Below, in pieces: positions 59,981 through 64,000 of a DNA stretch of 64,000 nt (within the stretch, counting starts at the first letter, position 1; each line of letters opens with the position of its first letter). Below the pieces are notes generated by a model. That model made no database searches, was not told the DNA's origin, and saw only the letters and a list, made by a program, of their open reading frames with translations. Made by a program: the position numbers and the translations under genes. The DNA comes from Inquilinus sp. KBS0705. Its GTDB lineage: Bacteria > Bacteroidota > Bacteroidia > Sphingobacteriales > Sphingobacteriaceae. Location: positions 186,001-250,000 of the forward strand of contig VCCI02000003.1 in NCBI GenBank assembly GCA_005938025.2, in the 5' to 3' direction.

Positions 59981-60934
59981 CTACAATTCACCAATAACCT
60001 TATCTACCCAGGCCTTACCCCAGTTCTCTAATTCTTCGGTACTCCATAAAGATGGATAGAATATACGGCGTTGAAAACGCGGGGGCAGGTACTTTTGCCA
60101 GTTAGTGCCACCGGTAGCTTTAATCTCTTCGGGCTCGCGGTGCAGGTAGCGCACGGCCGATTTATAGTGCGATAGCGGCCAGTTTACATTTACGTTAATA
60201 TCCAGCTGGCGTAATTGTTCTTCCAGTGCTTTGGTGCTTTCGCCTTTATATTTAAACTGCTGCAGTAGGCTGTTAAAATTGGTATTGGCCACGCTTTTAC
60301 CCAGCTCGACAAAGGTTTTGGCATATTTTTTTTCGAACTGTTTTAAGGTAAGCGTTTGCTTTCCGGTAGATAGCTCGGTAGCGCCAAATTTCCAGTACAG
60401 CTGCTCAAACTGCTCTTCAACCGTTGCGCTGGCTAAGGTTACACGTTGGTCGGCGGCTACCAGGTTAATAAAGTCGGTAGCGTATATCTCTATCATACGG
60501 TACTGCCCGCTTTGAAAACCACTCGCAGGTAGTAAGGACATCCTGAACTGTAAAAATTGTTCTTTCTCCATCCCATCCACCATTATCTCGAAAGATTGTG
60601 TAAGCGCCTCAAAATAACGGTTAATGCGTTTGATGCGGGTGGCGAAAAAGTCGGCAGTTAGGTTTTGATGCCCGGCTATCTGCTTGCATTCGTGCAGACT
60701 TAGCTTAAAGTATAGCTCGGTTATCTGGTGATACATGATGAATATCTCTTCATCCGGAAAGGGTGTTTTGGGGCTTTGCAGGCTCAATAAAGTATCCAGG
60801 TGAATGTAATCCCAGTAGGTTAAAAAATCGGCATGCAGCAAGCCATCCAGGTACGATGTCATATCCTGCCCCATGGCATTGTATTTTTCCTGTAGCAGCG
60901 TTAACCTCTTTTCTATTTCGGGAGAGATGCTCAT
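59981..60934 (-). CDS. Tryptophan 2,3-dioxygenase
   Basis: A 317-residue heme enzyme that opens the indole ring of tryptophan to N-formylkynurenine. MGQDMTSYLDGLLHADFLTYWDYI, ITELYFKLSLHECKQI and LPASGFQSGQYRMIEIYA are the family blocks. The heme His is probably in PLSHYKSAVRYL, and ATGGTNWQKYLPP matches the flexible substrate loop. No kynureninase or kynurenine formamidase gene adjoins it. ATG 60934 is supported by a promoter box 5 nt upstream. It is a short, divergent branch of the family. Confidence 0.93.
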   Translation of the reverse strand: MSISPEIEKRLTLLQEKYNAMGQDMTSYLDGLLHADFLTYWDYIHLDTLLSLQSPKTPFPDEEIFIMYHQITELYFKLSLHECKQIAGHQNLTADFFATRIKRINRYFEALTQSFEIMVDGMEKEQFLQFRMSLLPASGFQSGQYRMIEIYATDFINLVAADQRVTLASATVEEQFEQLYWKFGATELSTGKQTLTLKQFEKKYAKTFVELGKSVANTNFNSLLQQFKYKGESTKALEEQLRQLDINVNVNWPLSHYKSAVRYLHREPEEIKATGGTNWQKYLPPRFQRRIFYPSLWSTEELENWGKAWVDKVIGEL

Positions 60935-60939
60935 AAAGG

Positions 60940-60947
60940 CAAAAGTA
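60940..60947 (-). promoter_or_regulatory. -7 promoter box (TACTTTTG) for tryptophan 2,3-dioxygenase
   Basis: Perfect TAnnTTTG, 5 nt before ATG 60934; leaderless message predicted. Confidence 0.5.
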
Positions 60948-61042
60948 GTTAATTTCGAATATCTAATTTTCAATTTCGAATGTAGAACTGGCAGGTGATT
61001 AAAATAAATTCGAAATCAACATCCGGCGGCCGAAATAAAAAT

Positions 61043-61050
61043 TATATTTG
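61043..61050 (+). promoter_or_regulatory. -7 promoter box (TATATTTG) for the riboswitch-CLC transcript
   Basis: Perfect TAnnTTTG ending 12 nt before the first paired base of the fluoride aptamer, so the predicted transcription start is just upstream of the aptamer. Confidence 0.5.
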
Positions 61051-61060
61051 CTTATACAAA

Positions 61061-61113
61061 AAGGCAATGGTGTTCTGCCTACTTGAACCGCTGAAAAGCT
61101 GATGACGCCTACC
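61061..61113 (+). ncRNA. Fluoride riboswitch (crcB motif)
   Basis: The aptamer reads GGCAATGGTGTTCTGCC, then ACTTGAACCGCT, a GAAA loop and AGCTGATGACGCCTACC, matching the crcB fluoride consensus. P1 is GGTGT (61069-61073) with ACGCC (61105-61109). GGCA (61063-61066) pairs with TGCC (61076-61079). A GCT-GAAA-AGC hairpin sits at 61090-61099. The family binds fluoride through magnesium ions and switches on fluoride-exporter genes; here the gene is a CLC-F type channel. Confidence 0.93.
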
Positions 61114-61144
61114 CAAATAAGTTGTTTATTTATTTGCATGTAGG
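61108..61144 (+). promoter_or_regulatory. Predicted expression platform of the fluoride riboswitch
   Basis: CCTAC (61108-61112) at the aptamer end can pair with GTAGG (61140-61144), and CAAATAA (61114-61120) with TTATTTG (61130-61136). Forming this hairpin would hide the region 2 nt before ATG 61147. Its CC also belongs to aptamer P1, so fluoride binding should block the hairpin and free the start. This mechanism is inference from pairing. Confidence 0.6.
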
Positions 61145-61146
61145 TT

Positions 61147-62472
61147 ATGTTTAAAAATATCTTTCCAAAACAATTCGCGCTTCTTAATTACCTTATCCGC
61201 TGGACGATCATTACTATCCCTGTAGCTGTGGCTATTGGCAGTATGGTAGCCTTATTTTTGTGGCTGCTTAGCTGGGCCATCCATTTCAGGTTTGCACATA
61301 CCTGGCTGTTGTACTTACTGCCTTTGGCGGGTATAATTATCCATTTACTATATAAATCTTACGGCCAATCGTCCGAGCGTGGTAATAACCTGATCATTGA
61401 CGAGATACACCAGCCCGGCGCGGGTGTGCCAAAACGTATGGCCCCGCTTATTTTAATTACTACTGTTATTACGCACTTATTCGGTGGCTCCGCGGGGCGC
61501 GAGGGCACTGCTGTGCAAATTGGTGGTAGCCTGGCCAATATGTTTGCAGGCTGGTTTAAACTTGACGAGGCCGATAAAAAAATGATACTTACAGCCGGCA
61601 TAGCTGCAGGTTTTGGCGCAGTGTTTGGTACGCCCTTAACCGGTGCCATCTTCGCGCTTGAGGTAATAGCAATTGGTAAAATACCTTACAAGGCCTTGTT
61701 GCCTTGCTTAATAGCGGGGGGGATTGGCCACCTTACCGTAATAGCATGGGGGGTACACCATACCCTTTATCATGTTGATGTAGTTGATACAGGGCAAAAC
61801 TTTTACGGGCATCATTTATCGCTAAGTATGTTGCTGCTGGCAAAAATAGTAATGGCATCTGCCGTGTTTGGATTGGTAAGTTTTGTATTTGCCAAAGCGG
61901 TACACCTCATCAAAAACTTTTTTTTAAGGTGGATAAAAATAACCTGGCTGATACCTATTTGCGGCGGACTTATCATTATCATCATTACACAAGTATTGGC
62001 TAAACCCGATTACTTAAGTTTGGGCGTAGATGCCGAATACCCCGGCGCGGTAACCATTGTATCGGCCTTTCAGCATGGCGGCGCAGATCCCTTAAGCTGG
62101 TTATGGAAGTTAATATACACTGCTATTACTTTAGGTACCGGCTTTAAAGGGGGCGAGGTAACGCCCTTGTTTTATATAGGCGCTACATTGGGTAACACCC
62201 TTGCCGATTTGATGAACGCGCCTACAGGCTTATTTGCCGCACTGGGGTTTATAGCCGTTTTTGCCGGAGCTACCAACACACCGCTGGCCTGTACATTAAT
62301 GGGTGTTGAGTTGTTTGGTGGCCATTACGCCATACTTTTTGCTATTGCCTGTTTTACGGCTTACATTTTTAGCGGAGATGGCGGCATATATCCGGCGCAA
62401 AAAACAACGGCTTTAAAATTAACCGGTAATAGTAAATACCTGCAACGTATGTTTTCAAAGTATAAACTTTAG
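61147..62472 (+). CDS. CLC-F type fluoride/proton antiporter (voltage-gated chloride channel family)
   Basis: A 441-residue CLC-fold membrane protein with many helices. Gly79-Asn-Asn81-Leu-Ile replaces the chloride motif GSGIP, and GREGT (117-121) replaces GREGP; Glu119 is the gating glutamate. GTGFKGGEVTPLFYIG near residue 335-350 is the altered GxFxP segment. Loss of the chloride-binding Ser, with an Asn, is the known mark of CLC-F proteins, which expel fluoride. The upstream fluoride riboswitch independently supports this. Regulated by fluoride at translation initiation (predicted). Confidence 0.94.
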   Translation: MFKNIFPKQFALLNYLIRWTIITIPVAVAIGSMVALFLWLLSWAIHFRFAHTWLLYLLPLAGIIIHLLYKSYGQSSERGNNLIIDEIHQPGAGVPKRMAPLILITTVITHLFGGSAGREGTAVQIGGSLANMFAGWFKLDEADKKMILTAGIAAGFGAVFGTPLTGAIFALEVIAIGKIPYKALLPCLIAGGIGHLTVIAWGVHHTLYHVDVVDTGQNFYGHHLSLSMLLLAKIVMASAVFGLVSFVFAKAVHLIKNFFLRWIKITWLIPICGGLIIIIITQVLAKPDYLSLGVDAEYPGAVTIVSAFQHGGADPLSWLWKLIYTAITLGTGFKGGEVTPLFYIGATLGNTLADLMNAPTGLFAALGFIAVFAGATNTPLACTLMGVELFGGHYAILFAIACFTAYIFSGDGGIYPAQKTTALKLTGNSKYLQRMFSKYKL

Positions 62473-62529
62473 TGTATGTTCAAAACATATTAATAACCAG
62501 TTGTTATAATTAAACTAACCATTACAATC

Positions 62530-63003
62530 ATGAAGATCAGCAAAATACTAATAGGCATAGACGAAAGCAAAAACGCCGAATATGCAGCGGCATACGGTTT
62601 TGAACTGGCCCGTACTTTTAACGCGCATGTGGGGCTGGTGCATATTGTCGAACCATCTGTAACACCCGAAAGTACTGTAGACTCGGTAACCGGTATGCCC
62701 ATGATGAACACCGGTATGGTTGATGCTGAGGTAATGGATATATTAAGCTATAACTCGGATAATATTATTACCCGAACCATAAAAAAGTATGGCGATGGTT
62801 TAAAGGTTACCCATTTTAATGAGTTTGGATCTACAGCCGATGCTATTGTAGATTGCGGCAAAGAATTTAACGCCGACCTTATTGTTTTAGGTACGCATAG
62901 CCGCACCGGTTTAGACAGACTGTTTATGGGCAGCGTTGCCGAAAATGTGGTGCGCCATAGCCAGGTACCTGTGTTAGTAGTGCCTCTGCCGGCGGGTGCT
63001 TAA
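62530..63003 (+). CDS. Universal stress protein UspA family
   Basis: A 157-residue single-domain Usp. Opening KISKILIGIDESKNAEYAAAYGFELA and the ATP-binding motif GTHSRTGLDRLFMGSVAENVVRHSQVPVLVV are intact, so nucleotide binding is expected. It starts 57 nt after the CLC-F gene and may be co-transcribed with it, giving a stress link. Its stop overlaps the stop of the convergent SerB-like gene by 4 nt (shared TTAA). Confidence 0.93.
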   Translation: MKISKILIGIDESKNAEYAAAYGFELARTFNAHVGLVHIVEPSVTPESTVDSVTGMPMMNTGMVDAEVMDILSYNSDNIITRTIKKYGDGLKVTHFNEFGSTADAIVDCGKEFNADLIVLGTHSRTGLDRLFMGSVAENVVRHSQVPVLVVPLPAGA

Positions 63004-64000
63004 TACAACAACCTGAATTTTATTGTTTGCTCGATAGCCTTTAGCTCGTTGAGTACCTGGGTATCGTAACCGGTGTTTACATCGGTAATTACGTAACCTA
63101 TCTGTGGGTTGGTCACCAAAAATTCGCCAACTATGTTAATGTTGTGGCGGGCAAATACTTCGTTTATTTTGGCCAGTATACCGGGTACATTTTTGTGGAT
63201 GTGTATAAGGCGGTGGGCATTATTGTTGCGCGGCGGCTGCAAATCGGGGAAGTTGCAACTCATGTGAGTGCGGCCTTCGTTCATAAAGGCTATTACCCGG
63301 CGCGGTATAAAATCGGCGTTACGGGGGTTTTGCTTAGGGTCGTCAAATATGATGATCCCCTTGTCGCAGGCAGCCTCGGCCAGTTTGCGGCTGTTTACCT
63401 TTCCAAAAAAGCCTATCACCTTTAAACGACCGGCATTTTGCAATTGCTCGGATGTAGGTTGGTTAGCTTCATCACAAAATAATACGCCGGCTTCTTGCAG
63501 GTATTCTTCCTCAATGGTATCGCGGTGGCGCAGGTTGTAACCTTCTTTACGCATTTGGATAAGTGCCTCATCGTCAATAGTACCTACTACCAAACACTTG
63601 ATGCGATTTTTAGGGTACGATATAGCCCTGGGCAATTTATTAATGTACAGAAACTCGTCGAAGCTTGGGGTAATATGATCGGCCTTTTCAGTAACTGATT
63701 TACGTTCGATGTTTTCTGTAAAGGCAAAAAACCTTTTGATCATACCCGATTCTTTCAATTGAAAATCGGAATAGCCATCGCCAATTCCAAATATCTCGCC
63801 GGGTAGGTTTAACTCTTTTAACAGTTTTACCTTGCCGCCTTCCTGCGATAGCGGGTTGGTTTTGTCGTAACCGACTATATTACCTTCTTCATCAAATACA
63901 AAGGTGTTAGCGTAAATGTTCTCTTTTTTAATATGATACTCGGTAACTACCGGAGTAATAAACTCCTTAAAACCGCCCGACACGATAAGCACTTCATCCT
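63000..64000 (-). CDS. SerB-like phosphoserine phosphatase fused to NAD-less SerA/ACT module (partial, runs off right edge)
   Basis: At least 333 residues; the N-terminus is beyond the window, as the frame stays open to base 64000. The visible part begins with HAD motif II (LIVSGGFKEFI) and motif IV (IGDGYSDFQL). A segment follows that resembles the N-terminal substrate-binding part of D-3-phosphoglycerate dehydrogenase (IKCLVVGTIDDEALIQMRKEG; RLKVIGFFGKVNSRKLAEAACDKGI). It then passes straight to the family's FMNEGRTHMSCNFPDLQPP and an ACT domain (HRLIHIHKNVPGILAKINEVFARHNINIVGEF). The Rossmann NAD-binding domain is absent. The ACT domain probably senses serine. Confidence 0.85.
   Translation of the reverse strand, partial: DEVLIVSGGFKEFITPVVTEYHIKKENIYANTFVFDEEGNIVGYDKTNPLSQEGGKVKLLKELNLPGEIFGIGDGYSDFQLKESGMIKRFFAFTENIERKSVTEKADHITPSFDEFLYINKLPRAISYPKNRIKCLVVGTIDDEALIQMRKEGYNLRHRDTIEEEYLQEAGVLFCDEANQPTSEQLQNAGRLKVIGFFGKVNSRKLAEAACDKGIIIFDDPKQNPRNADFIPRRVIAFMNEGRTHMSCNFPDLQPPRNNNAHRLIHIHKNVPGILAKINEVFARHNINIVGEFLVTNPQIGYVITDVNTGYDTQVLNELKAIEQTIKFRLLY

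Noticed and set aside
1-64000. CRISPR arrays, tRNA or rRNA genes, prophage or toxin-antitoxin and defence genes
   Set aside because: No regularly spaced repeats, cloverleaf sequences or phage/defence protein families were seen anywhere in the window.

Overview
The window looks like a chromosomal segment of a Bacteroidota bacterium, most likely a Sphingobacteriaceae member such as Mucilaginibacter or Pedobacter. This is inferred from family content (RemB-like gliding protein, OstA/LptC-type lipopolysaccharide transport, DUF2480, DUF3108, DUF3109 and DUF4834 proteins, YfhO) and from repeated TAnnTTTG promoter boxes with few Shine-Dalgarno sequences. No rRNA, tRNA, CRISPR array, prophage or plasmid gene is visible. 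Almost everything is ordinary core genome, packed tightly on both strands.

Layout. 0-3 kb: a PAS protein, a 51-residue membrane peptide and an M61 peptidase, all on the minus strand. 3-10 kb: a tripartite RND efflux operon (adaptor, permease, TolC channel), then an overlapping response regulator and sugar kinase pair. 10-13.4 kb: a repeat-rich spacer, lnt, a DinB-like protein and rsmI. 13.4-25.6 kb: serS, a serine hydrolase and amidohydrolase pair, mutL, two rhomboid proteases, an EEP-family protein, cysS and an NTF2-like protein. 25.7-33.5 kb: moxR and surA, a possible HolD/psi homologue with rdgB, OstA and tilS. 33.5-47 kb: RemB-like, gmd, three DUF proteins, ppiD, lptC, an outer-membrane protein, coaX, purQ, a DUF6427-type protein, a glycosyltransferase and an LpxH-like hydrolase. 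Much of this stretch concerns envelope building. 47-51.5 kb: a DinB-like protein, an IS200/RAYT-type transposase inside a nest of palindromes, yjjG and uvrB. 51.5-57.6 kb: a small polysaccharide set (methyltransferase, acyltransferase, two glycosyltransferases) and YfhO. 57.6-64 kb: small membrane proteins, ilvE, tryptophan 2,3-dioxygenase, a CLC-F type channel behind a fluoride riboswitch, a universal stress protein, and a SerB-like phosphatase running off the right edge.

Most noteworthy: (1) a fluoride riboswitch with a readable start-codon sequestering hairpin in front of a CLC-F antiporter; (2) a catalytically intact HUH transposase bracketed by inverted and direct palindromic repeats; (3) a SerB phosphatase fused to a SerA-like module that lacks the NAD-binding domain but keeps the ACT domain; (4) a beta-lactamase-fold hydrolase joined to a GH3 C-terminal-like domain with no GH3 catalytic barrel; (5) a possible divergent clamp-loader psi subunit next to rdgB; (6) eight genes whose promoter box sits only 4-6 nt before the start codon, predicting leaderless mRNAs.
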